The notes under the pieces: generated by a model
What the model saw: the letters and a program-made list of their open reading frames with translations, nothing else
Database searches by the model: none
Told to the model about the DNA's origin: nothing
Assembly: GCA_019911985.1 (NCBI GenBank)
Contig: JAIOJO010000453.1
Span: 1-6,682 of the forward strand
From: Sulfuricellaceae bacterium
GTDB taxonomy: Bacteria > Pseudomonadota > Gammaproteobacteria > Burkholderiales > UBA9220
Direction: 5' to 3'
Length of the DNA stretch: 6,682 nucleotides
Part shown: piece by piece, positions 1 to 4,288 of the stretch
Position numbering within the stretch: position 1 is the stretch's first letter
Layout of the letters: every line of letters begins with the position of its first letter
Made by a program: the position numbers and the translations under genes

Positions 1-401
1 CGATAGGAGTTAAAAAACAGGAAGCCGAAAAACGCTCCTTCCAGAAACATCGGCATGGTATAGCTGGATTTGTATTTCATCGCGGCAATGCGGCGGGTGT
101 GATCCGCCTGCACATCGCTGAATATATCCAGGTCGTTTACCAGGCGCGGCCGGCCGATTTTCAATATTTCCTGCAGCGAGGCCGAATCGGCCAAGTGGGA
201 GGAATAAAAATTCATCGTGTTGACGCCGCCGCTGCTATTCACAAAGGTTTTCAGTAGATCGGTTTCCGCGTCGTAGACGGCGAAGGCAATCCGGTCGATG
301 AAATCGAAGCGCTGTTTCAATAGGCCGTGAATGGCTTCTATTTTCTTCGCGAGCGGCAGCTTTTCGTTCAGCGCGGCGAAAAAATCCTGATGTTCGAACA
401 T
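1..401 (-). CDS. GAF-domain protein, N-terminal part (runs off the window)
   Basis: The reading frame is open on the minus strand from an ATG at 401 to the window edge, giving 133 codons without a stop. The protein starts MFEHQDFFAALNEK and has a helical segment at about residues 10-30. The rest looks like a GAF fold: alternating strands such as DRIAFAVYD (36-44), a central part around 75-105 (LQEILKIGRPRLVNDLDIF), and the closing strands YTMPMFL and AFFGFLFFNS (114-132). GAF domains bind small ligands and sit at the front of signalling proteins. In this protein type I would expect an output domain such as HD-GYP downstream, but it lies outside the window and this is inference. A GGAG ribosome-binding site at 412-415 is 10 nt from the ATG, which supports this start. 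The gene is unlike the mobile cargo to its right and may be the chromosomal border. Confidence 0.72.
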   Translation of the reverse strand, partial: MFEHQDFFAALNEKLPLAKKIEAIHGLLKQRFDFIDRIAFAVYDAETDLLKTFVNSSGGVNTMNFYSSHLADSASLQEILKIGRPRLVNDLDIFSDVQADHTRRIAAMKYKSSYTMPMFLEGAFFGFLFFNSY

Positions 402-437
402 GATCGCTAAGCTCCGCAGTGATGAGTTTGAACTTTT

Positions 438-484
438 GCAAGCAAGCCCCAAACGCCCTCGGCCGGGCGGCCTTTCTTGCTTGC
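438..484. repeat. Nested inverted repeat in the GAF gene leader region
   Basis: GCAAGCAAG (438-446) and CTTGCTTGC (476-484) form a perfect 9-bp inverted repeat. Inside it, CGCCC (454-458) pairs with GGGCG (465-469). It lies upstream of the minus-strand GAF gene. No T-run follows on either strand, so a classical terminator is not clear. It could be a structured leader or a REP-like palindrome. The stretch 402-660 holds no convincing gene, only this palindrome, a REP-like end and the promoter of the next gene pair. Confidence 0.45.
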
Positions 485-557
485 GCTCGATACGTCCGAA
501 CGATATTTTGCCAGATATTGGGTACGGATGTACTAGGAATGGCCGGGGTTGCAATTC

Positions 558-571
558 AAGACGGTATCTGA
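558..571 (+). repeat. Left arm of a 14-bp inverted repeat flanking the DUF4258/YgiT pair
   Basis: AAGACGGTATCTGA here is the exact reverse complement of 1226-1239. The arm continues as CTGACCCTGCG (569-579), which also occurs at the right end of the RAYT element (4313-4323). This suggests a REP-like or transposon-end sequence rather than chance. Confidence 0.6.
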
Positions 572-586
572 CCCTGCGCTCTCCGC

Positions 587-615
587 TTGATATGATCGGG
601 GTGTGCTCATATACT
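587..615 (+). promoter_or_regulatory. Sigma-70 promoter of the DUF4258/YgiT pair
   Basis: TTGATA (587-592) and TATACT (610-615) each match the consensus at five of six positions and are spaced by exactly 17 nt. The start of transcription would fall near 622, about 40 nt before the toxin ATG. A short palindrome, CCTCA-gtct-TGAGG (624-637), sits at the predicted transcript start and could be an operator. That role is inference. Confidence 0.6.
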
Positions 616-660
616 CGAACCACCCTCAGTCTTGAGGATTCTTGCGGTTAAATTTGCACC

Positions 661-923
661 ATGCGCCTCATTTTTCGCAGCCACGCCATCAAGCGCATGT
701 TCGAGCGCAATATAACCCTGGAAAATATCCAGCACGTGCTGGTCACAGGTAAGTCGATCCGGGAATCCCAAGGACACACCCTATCCTAGCCGCCTGGTAT
801 TGGGGTGGATAACCGACAAACCGCTTCATGTCGCCACCGCCGACGATGCCGAAACGGGGACGACCATCGTTATTACAGCCTCTTAGCGTGTGAGAAGCCG
901 ATTTCGAAAGGAAAAAACCATGA
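661..923 (+). pseudogene. DUF4258-family toxin, broken by a frameshift and a nonsense codon
   Basis: The first frame reads MRLIFRSHAIKRMFERNITL and onward to GKSIRES, then meets a stop at 787-789. The family continuation resumes in another frame at about 770 as DTPYPSRLVLGW, HVATADD and TIVITAS, stopping at 884. A net loss of two bases near 765-770 explains the switch: GAATCCCAAG where the family would have a codon more or less like Tyr-Pro-Lys. The C-terminal tail ADFERKKP appears in the third frame. It ends in a TGA at 921-923 that overlaps the antitoxin ATG by the ATGA pattern. In that frame TGA at 891-893 stands where Trp is expected. DUF4258 proteins resemble RelE/BrnT-like RNases and pair with YgiT-type antitoxins. 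With this many lesions the toxin is very probably dead. Confidence 0.78.
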
Positions 924-1147
924 AATGCCCCATTTGTAAGCACGGCGACACCAAGCCCGGCTATGCCAGCATCACCTTGGAGCGCGGCGACGCAACCTTG
1001 GTGTTCAAGCACGTGCCGGCCACTATCTGTGACAACTGCGGCGAAGAATTCATCAGCGAGGAAATCACCGGAAGCCTGTTGGAGCGTGCCGGTCGAGCTG
1101 CCGCCGAGGGGGTTCGGGTCGATGTTCGGGAATACCAGGCGGCTTGA
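920..1147 (+). CDS. YgiT-type zinc-finger antitoxin
   Basis: This 75-aa protein begins MKCPICKHGD. Cys3, Cys6, Cys37 and Cys40 form two CxxC knuckles (CPIC and CDNC) that bind one zinc. This is the N-terminal layout of MqsA/YgiT antitoxins. The C-terminal half (EEITGSLLERAGRAAAEGVR) looks helical, and the HTH domain of full-length MqsA is absent. The ATG at 920 is preceded by AAAGGAAAA (907-914). An in-frame GTG at 890 would lengthen it into the remains of the toxin gene and is less likely. The antitoxin normally binds the DUF4258 toxin made just upstream from overlapping codons. Here the frame is intact although the toxin is broken. Confidence 0.85.
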   Translation: MKCPICKHGDTKPGYASITLERGDATLVFKHVPATICDNCGEEFISEEITGSLLERAGRAAAEGVRVDVREYQAA

Positions 1148-1182
1148 GCGGCGTAGGTAAGGAGAGTAGAAAATAACCTTGT

Positions 1183-1230
1183 CCCCAATGGCACGCTGCG
1201 CGGCTTTATCGCGTCAGCGGGATGTTCAGA
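1183..1230 (-). other. Decayed integron attC-like site
   Basis: The core keeps the attC fold of the neighbouring sites. CGCTGCGCG (1194-1202) pairs with CGCG-T-CAGCG (1210-1219), leaving one extrahelical base, and the loop GCTTTATC is shared with the site at 2670-2738. The outer boxes are degenerate: CCCCAAT (1183-1189) instead of RYYYAAC, and GTTCAGA (1224-1230) instead of GTTRRRY. The spacers are also shorter than in the sister sites. It is placed just after the stop of the 50-aa ORF, as expected for the end of that cassette. Confidence 0.45.
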
Positions 1231-1239
1231 TACCGTCTT
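1226..1239 (-). repeat. Right arm of the 14-bp inverted repeat
   Basis: TCAGATACCGTCTT is the perfect partner of 558-571. It overlaps the last codons and the stop of the 50-aa minus-strand ORF, so the repeat has either invaded or been recruited from the cassette. Confidence 0.6.
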
Positions 1240-1378
1240 TTGTGTCTACGAAATCGGGGGGATTAACAATTAGGTCGTACCAGTAGCAAGAGGACTGCTG
1301 AAGGGTGACATACCAGTCCTTTGTCGATCCAGCATAGGCTGGATTGGATGCGATATTACCAAGGTAGCCACGAGACAC
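1226..1378 (-). CDS. Small 50-aa cassette ORF, unknown function
   Basis: A GTG at 1378 opens a 50-codon frame ending in TGA at 1226-1228. Upstream is a perfect AGGAG (1387-1391), 8 nt from the GTG, and the attC core site ends only a few bases further, which is normal leader geometry for an integron cassette. The product starts MSRGYLGNIASNPAYAGSTK, is rich in Tyr, Trp and Ser (DWYVTLQQSSCYWYDLIV at 21-38) and ends PDFVDTKDGI. I do not recognise a family. The end of the frame lies inside the 14-bp inverted repeat, so it could be a truncated version of a longer protein. The ORF fills most of the gap between the YgiT gene and the next attC site. Confidence 0.4.
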   Translation of the reverse strand: MSRGYLGNIASNPAYAGSTKDWYVTLQQSSCYWYDLIVNPPDFVDTKDGI

Positions 1379-1396
1379 TGGCGCTGCTCCTATGAC

Positions 1397-1459
1397 GCAT
1401 AACGTAAAAGTGAGGGGCTGCGCGCTTTTGCGCAGCCCCTCTCGACTGCCGGGTTGGGT
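1397..1459 (-). other. Integron attC site (end of RelE/XRE cassette)
   Basis: Read on the minus strand, the outer boxes are ACCCAAC (R'', 1459-1453) and GTTATGC (R', 1403-1397, one position off GTTRRRY). Between them is an uninterrupted 12-bp stem, GAGGGGCTGCGC (1412-1423) with GCGCAGCCCCTC (1430-1441), and a 6-nt loop. It is 63 bp long, shorter than the two 69-bp sites. The site lies 6 nt after the antitoxin stop codon, the normal place for an attC. The stem could also work as a transcription terminator. Confidence 0.75.
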
Positions 1460-1465
1460 TCCGTG

Positions 1466-1765
1466 TCACCCGTGGCCGGCTTCGGCATGCAACTTCAGCC
1501 CAAGAGCACCGATGACTTTAAGGATGGTGTCGAAGCCAGGGCTGCGTTCGCCGGAAAGCGCTTTGTAAAGGCTTTCGCGAGACAATCCGGCATCGCGTGC
1601 GACCTGTGACATACCCTTGGCACGAGCAATATCGCCAAGGGCTTTGGCAATAAATGCGGCATCCCCGTCAGCTTCTTCAAGGCAGGCCTCAAGATAAGCC
1701 GCCATTTCCTCAGGGGTTCTGAGGTGTTCGGCGACGTCATAGCGAGTGGTAACGGTCTTCGTCAT
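1466..1765 (-). CDS. XRE-family antitoxin (addiction-module antidote, HigA-like)
   Basis: The 99-aa protein has the layout of the COG3636 antidote family. An N-terminal toxin-binding part carries the typical DVAEHLRTPEEMAAYLEACL (10-29). A helix-turn-helix follows at about 50-85 (GMSQVARDAGLSRESLYKAL, then SGERSPGFDTILKVIGALGL). It neutralises the RelE-like toxin encoded upstream and probably represses the operon. The ATG lies 5 nt after the toxin stop. A GGAG (1775-1778) inside the toxin's last codons is 9 nt from the ATG, so the two genes look translationally coupled. Toxin-first order is usual for this family. An attC site follows directly, so the pair is one cassette. Confidence 0.9.
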   Translation of the reverse strand: MTKTVTTRYDVAEHLRTPEEMAAYLEACLEEADGDAAFIAKALGDIARAKGMSQVARDAGLSRESLYKALSGERSPGFDTILKVIGALGLKLHAEAGHG

Positions 1766-1770
1766 GGTGG

Positions 1771-2067
1771 TTACTCCGAAAGATTACGTGCGAGGCGCAA
1801 GGCGGCTTTGATGTCCTTGGCTTGGGTGCTCTTGTCGCCACCGGCCAGCAGAATGATCAGTTCTCGCCCTCGCTTCTTGAAATATACCCGGTAACCGGGG
1901 CCGTAGTTGATTCGCAACTCCGAAACTCCTTCGCCAACCGGCTCGACATCTCCGGCGTTTCCAGCAGCGAGCCGTTCGATTCTTGTTTGGACTCGTGCTC
2001 TCGCCTGAAGGTCGCTCAGGTCGTCGAGCCATTGAGCGAAGAGCGCGGTTTTGCGAATTTCAATCAT
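1771..2067 (-). CDS. RelE/HigB-type toxin (Gp49-like addiction-module killer)
   Basis: This 98-aa protein matches the COG3657/PF05973 killer family. It starts MIEIRKTALFAQWLDDLSDL, has a basic helix (QARARVQTRIERLAAG, 21-36), the hallmark GVSELRINYGPGYRVYF (47-63), and a C-terminal LLAGGDKSTQAKDI (73-86) that normally holds the active face. These toxins are ribosome-dependent mRNA endonucleases of the RelE fold. Length and motifs are complete, so unlike the other two toxins here this one looks functional. The ATG at 2067 has no strong ribosome-binding site. A palindrome abuts it, which fits autoregulated, low-level translation. It is the first gene of the cassette that begins at the core site 2126-2132. 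Confidence 0.9.
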   Translation of the reverse strand: MIEIRKTALFAQWLDDLSDLQARARVQTRIERLAAGNAGDVEPVGEGVSELRINYGPGYRVYFKKRGRELIILLAGGDKSTQAKDIKAALRLARNLSE

Positions 2068-2068
2068 A

Positions 2069-2102
2069 CGACCACTGTGGCCGCACGGCTACATATTGTC
2101 AA
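2069..2102 (-). promoter_or_regulatory. Putative promoter/operator of the RelE/XRE cassette
   Basis: Upstream of the toxin ATG, a near-perfect 15-bp palindrome, CGACCACTGTGGCCG (2069-2083), touches the start codon. Further out, TTGACA on the minus strand (2102-2097) is a perfect -35 hexamer centred in the small palindrome ATTGACAAT. The -10 at the right spacing (CACAGT) is weak and lies inside the first palindrome. This arrangement would suit repression by the XRE antitoxin. Binding is inferred. Confidence 0.4.
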
Positions 2103-2125
2103 TGTCCATACGGCAGTTCTGAGGT

Positions 2126-2194
2126 GCCCAACGTAGAAGTAACCGGCGCTGCGCGGCTTTATGTGCAGCGTCCGTGTTGACTGCCGGGTTGGAC
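2126..2194 (-). other. Integron attC site (end of HicBA cassette)
   Basis: On the minus strand the site runs from GTCCAAC (R'', 2194-2188) to GTTGGGC (R', 2132-2126), both matching the attC consensus RYYYAAC and GTTRRRY. The inner arms CGCTGC and GCAGCG pair, with unpaired bases towards the L boxes, and the loop is CGCGGCTTTATGT. The site is 69 bp, the same length as 2670-2738 with clear sequence similarity to it. It begins 7 nt after the hicA stop. Confidence 0.85.
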
Positions 2195-2201
2195 ACCAAG
2201 T

Positions 2202-2417
2202 TCACAAGGCATCGATGAATTCGTCTGGCGATATATCGGCTTGGCGCAGAACACCCGCAAGAGTGCCAATCTTGATTTCGCTGTGCATTGGAACGATGCA
2301 GCCTTTGGAACCACGCCGCATGATGACATGGCTACCGGATTGGCGAATTTTCGTAAACCCCAATCGTTCAAGCGCCCTAACTGCCGTGGCGCCAGAGACA
2401 TGCGGTAACTTAGGCCT
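2202..2417 (-). CDS. hicA: HicA-type mRNA interferase, start codon apparently lost
   Basis: The sequence PKLPHVSGATAVRALERLGF, then IRQSGSHVIMRRGSKGCIVP, then HSEIKIGTLAGVLRQADIS is a complete HicA: a dsRBD-like fold of about 70 aa with the catalytic His in the GSHVIM motif. HicA degrades mRNA and is blocked by HicB. At the place where family members start with Met-Pro-Lys-Leu-Pro, the codon is AGG (2417-2415). No ATG or GTG precedes it in frame nearby. A TTG at 2462 would add 15 residues read from the hicB 3' end, and it has no good ribosome-binding site. One T-to-G change would explain the loss. I therefore mark the coding part from the expected start position. It may be silent or poorly translated. 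Confidence 0.75.
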   Translation of the reverse strand, partial: RPKLPHVSGATAVRALERLGFTKIRQSGSHVIMRRGSKGCIVPMHSEIKIGTLAGVLRQADISPDEFIDAL

Positions 2418-2616
2418 GTGCGGGAACGCTGAACATCGTAACCAGCGGATGTCCAGGTGCAAGAAGAGGAAACTCAGACAAATAGAGCGCTGTGGCTTCC
2501 GTTAAGTTGGTAATGGCCTCTTCAACCGTTTCACCTTGAGTCGTGGTACCGGTTTCTGGATTGAGGGCAACATATCCGCCTTCTTCGGCAGGGGTAAGAA
2601 CCGCAGTTAATTCCAT
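2410..2616 (-). CDS. hicB: HicB-type antitoxin
   Basis: The 68-aa product has the HicB partial RNase-H-like fold: MELTAVLTPAEEGGYVALNP, then TGTTTQGETVEEAITNLTEA, then LYLSEFPLL. It binds and inhibits HicA. I chose the ATG at 2616 because a GGAG (2625-2628) lies 8 nt upstream. The ATG at 2622 is only 2 nt from it. A much longer in-frame extension to 2952 crosses an attC site and is not real. No DNA-binding tail (HTH or ribbon-helix-helix) is present after the fold. Its stop overlaps the expected hicA start region by a few bases, so the two were translationally coupled. The order is antitoxin first. Confidence 0.87.
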   Translation of the reverse strand: MELTAVLTPAEEGGYVALNPETGTTTQGETVEEAITNLTEATALYLSEFPLLAPGHPLVTMFSVPAQA

Positions 2617-2669
2617 GACCATGACTCCGACGGCAAAAAAGCTAATTGTCGCGCATTCTGGGTGTGGGT

Positions 2670-2738
2670 GTCCAACGTGAAAGTCACCGGCGTTGCGCAG
2701 CTTTATCGCGCAGCGTTCGGTGGAATGATGGGTTGGGC
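2670..2738 (-). other. Integron attC site (end of NTF2-like cassette)
   Basis: On the minus strand it runs from GCCCAAC (R'', 2738-2732) to GTTGGAC (R', 2676-2670). Between them CACCG-AA-CG..TGCGC pairs with GCGCA..CG-CGGTG, with one extrahelical A and the loop ATAAAGCT. The length of 69 bp and the ACTTTCAC spacer before the core match the sister site at 2126-2194. It starts 5 nt after the stop of the NTF2-like gene. Confidence 0.88.
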
Positions 2739-2743
2739 GTCTT

Positions 2744-3130
2744 TCACGACATTGCATCCCACATGGATTTTGTGTCGGCGAACATGCGGAACCTGCAAAC
2801 CTTCCCACCACGAAGGTCGTATACATGAGCCGCCGCCGCTTGCATTTGTTTCTTTGTCGAATGGTGAATCCCGGCATAACTGCCGATGACAATAATCGTT
2901 GATCCTGCGTCGAGAAACTGCGAGATGTCATAGGAGAAACCTTCCCACTCACTCCTATTGCCCTTGAACACGGCTTCTATTACAGCTTCGGCACCTTTTC
3001 GGCATGCGCCATTTGGAAATCCTACGTTTTGAATCCATTCGAGATCATCGCTGCAAATAGCGCGAAAGCCATCATCATCTTTCTCGCGGAAGCATCTATA
3101 GAGTTCTTGGATTACCTCAATGTTCGTCAC
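2744..3130 (-). CDS. NTF2/SnoaL-like protein
   Basis: The 128-aa protein is a typical small SnoaL-like (NTF2-superfamily) cone fold. It has an N-terminal helix, MTNIEVIQELYRCFREKDDD; a strand with ICSDDLEWIQNVGFPNGACR; a helix, GAEAVIEAVF; and strands STIIVIGSYAG, AAAAHVYDLRGGKVCRFRMFADT and a C-terminal WDAM. Members of this fold range from isomerases to plain binding proteins. No catalytic set can be assigned here. The GTG at 3130 is chosen because a full AAGGAG (3136-3141) lies 5 nt upstream. A GTG at 3136 would overlap that site. The gene starts about 15 nt from an attC core site and ends 5 nt before an attC, so it is a single-gene integron cassette. Confidence 0.85.
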   Translation of the reverse strand: MTNIEVIQELYRCFREKDDDGFRAICSDDLEWIQNVGFPNGACRKGAEAVIEAVFKGNRSEWEGFSYDISQFLDAGSTIIVIGSYAGIHHSTKKQMQAAAAHVYDLRGGKVCRFRMFADTKSMWDAMS

Positions 3131-3144
3131 GTTCACTCCTTGAC

Positions 3145-3151
3145 GCCCAAC
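3145..3151 (-). other. Orphan attC/attI core site (GTTGGGC)
   Basis: GTTGGGC on the minus strand is an exact core site at the leading edge of the NTF2 cassette. The L box and R'' half that should be next to it are missing, and IS-like sequence starts directly at 3152. So either an attC was split here, or this was the junction with attI. The window does not decide. Confidence 0.6.
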
Positions 3152-3406
3152 GAGGCTGTAGAAAAAGTATCATCCCAGCATCTTGCCTCAAGCGCCGGAT
3201 TGCATCAACATTCATCCATCATTATTCTGATGGATGAAGCAGCTCATGGCGCGCTACAAACACATCGACACCAGCCCCCGGTTTCTCGCCGTTGACCTGC
3301 AACGGCAACTGCTACCCGGCACCTTCGAACACGCACTGAATCACCTGCTCGATCACGAACTCGACCTGTCCGGCTTCGATGCCCGCTTCTGCACCATCAG
3401 CACCAT
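3152..3406 (+). mobile_element. Remnant of an IS1182-like insertion sequence, left end with 5' part of transposase
   Basis: An ATG at 3246 begins MARYKHIDTSPRFLAVDLQR, followed by LLPGTFEHALNHLLDHELDL and GFDARF. This is the well-known N-terminus of a DDE transposase group that I associate with IS1182. From about 3391 the sequence leaves the family and after 16 nt runs into the RAYT element, so only about 48 genuine residues of a protein of several hundred remain. The stretch 3152-3245 (GAGGCTGTAGAAAAAG and on) is probably the left end with the terminal inverted repeat. The matching right end is not found in the window. The remnant is inactive. The element abuts an integron core site. Confidence 0.65.
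3211..3238. repeat. Perfect 11-bp hairpin before the IS transposase start
   Basis: TTCATCCATCA (3211-3221) and TGATGGATGAA (3228-3238) pair fully around a 6-nt loop, ending 7 nt before the transposase ATG. Such a stem can hide the start region in read-through transcripts, a known way IS elements limit outside expression. Its role here is inferred. Confidence 0.5.
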
Positions 3407-3409
3407 CAG
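3392..3409. repeat. 9-bp tandem duplication at the IS/RAYT junction
   Basis: CACCATCAG occurs twice in tandem (3392-3400, 3401-3409), exactly where transposase similarity ends and the RAYT inverted repeat begins. It could be a slippage product or a scar of the insertion. Confidence 0.5.
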
Positions 3410-3422
3410 GGTCAGGTCTAGA
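3407..3422. repeat. Left 16-bp inverted repeat of the RAYT element
   Basis: CAGGGTCAGGTCTAGA is the perfect reverse complement of 4305-4320. The repeats lie 11 bp beyond the RAYT stop and about 35 bp beyond its start, marking a unit of about 914 bp. Confidence 0.75.
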
Positions 3423-3433
3423 AAAGAAGCACA

Positions 3434-4270
3434 TCATCCGCCAGCCCTAGCGATTTTCCCCACCGTCGTGAAATGTAGCCCAAAGTAATCGGCGAGTTGT
3501 TGGTAAGAATACCCGCCCGTCGCGTAGGCCGCCACGATGGCCGCATTTCTGTCTTGTGCGTGACGCTCGATTTCCGCTAATGGAGGCGGCGGGGGGCGAC
3601 GCTGCGCCATGGGGATTTGCACATCGTCTTTGCCTGATGGGAGGTGGGCTTGCATGCGTTGTACAAATTGTTCATCGCCCAGGAACACCTGGCCCTTGAG
3701 ATTCGGCCAAGGCGAAGCCGCCTTGATGCCCTCGGCCACGAACTGCGCATAACGCTGTTGTGCCAGGCTGCGCCGTTTAGCGAACTGCGCCAGCAAACCG
3801 TCTAGCGCTAGCCAAGAGGGTGGCGGCGCCAGGCCCACGGATGCCCGGTAACTGCTCCATGTCCAGTCTGCCGGGTTCTCCACCATGCCTGCGCGAACAG
3901 GGTTGAGCACGACATAACGCGACAACTCCAGCAGATAGGCATCGCTATCCACCAGAATGGCTTTGAAGCGCCCTTGAAACAAGTGCCCCACGCGCCGGTG
4001 CCGCCGATTGCTGGCCTGGGTGTAGACGCCGTTGAGCTGGCGCATGCCCTTGGACAAATTGCCGTCCGGCGTTTGAACCAGCAAGTGGTAGTGGTTATCC
4101 ATCAGGCACCAAGCATGGCATATCCAATTGAACTGGGTCATGACCTGCTCCAGCGTCGCCAGAAACATCAGCCGGTCCGGGTCGTCCTCGAAGATATCTT
4201 CGCGCCTGTCACCGCGCGCGGTGACGTGATAGAGGGCATCGGGAAATTCTATGCGGATGGGGCGGGACAT
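3434..4270 (-). CDS. REP-associated tyrosine transposase (RAYT, Y1/HuH family)
   Basis: The 278-aa protein has the full RAYT layout. The N-terminus has MSRPIRIEFPDALYHVTARG. The HuH metal site is HYH at 60-62 inside CLMDNHYHLLVQT, followed by the GHLFQGRFKAILVD block (95-108). The catalytic Tyr119 lies in LSRYVVLNPVRAGMV. A Trp-Ser-Ser-Tyr motif is at 138-141. Past the Y1 domain there is a basic, Pro-rich linker (about 220-235) and a C-terminal helix-turn-helix (SYQQLADYFGLHFTTVGKIA, 255-274). RAYTs nick single-stranded REP palindromes and may move them. No catalytic residue is missing. The ATG has no ribosome-binding site, but an extended -10 lies just upstream. The element has cut away the 5' part of a group II intron. 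Confidence 0.9.
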   Translation of the reverse strand: MSRPIRIEFPDALYHVTARGDRREDIFEDDPDRLMFLATLEQVMTQFNWICHAWCLMDNHYHLLVQTPDGNLSKGMRQLNGVYTQASNRRHRRVGHLFQGRFKAILVDSDAYLLELSRYVVLNPVRAGMVENPADWTWSSYRASVGLAPPPSWLALDGLLAQFAKRRSLAQQRYAQFVAEGIKAASPWPNLKGQVFLGDEQFVQRMQAHLPSGKDDVQIPMAQRRPPPPPLAEIERHAQDRNAAIVAAYATGGYSYQQLADYFGLHFTTVGKIARAGG

Positions 4271-4279
4271 GATGGAGGG

Positions 4280-4288
4280 AATATAGCA
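4280..4288 (-). promoter_or_regulatory. Extended -10 promoter just upstream of the RAYT gene
   Basis: On the minus strand TGCTATATT is an extended -10 element ending 9 nt before the ATG. The -35 (TAGATT at 17 nt) is poor. Transcription from it would start 2-3 nt before the ATG, giving a nearly leaderless mRNA, in line with the missing ribosome-binding site. Confidence 0.4.

Noticed and set aside
400..651. An 83-codon plus-strand ORF
   Set aside because: It overlaps the GAF gene start, the palindrome and the promoter, has no ribosome-binding site, and its composition is not protein-like.
890..1147. A longer YgiT protein starting at GTG 890
   Set aside because: The extra residues come from the tail of the broken toxin in the wrong frame. 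The ATG at 920 fits the family start and the overlap pattern.
2670..2738. CRISPR repeats or REP elements as the explanation for the 69-bp repeats
   Set aside because: Copies are imperfect, widely spaced, and each ends with matching RYYYAAC and GTTRRRY boxes at cassette borders, which is attC architecture.
2410..2952. A 180-aa minus-strand frame that would extend HicB upstream
   Set aside because: The extension runs through an attC site and the end of the NTF2-like gene. HicB itself has a well-placed GGAG and ATG at 2616.
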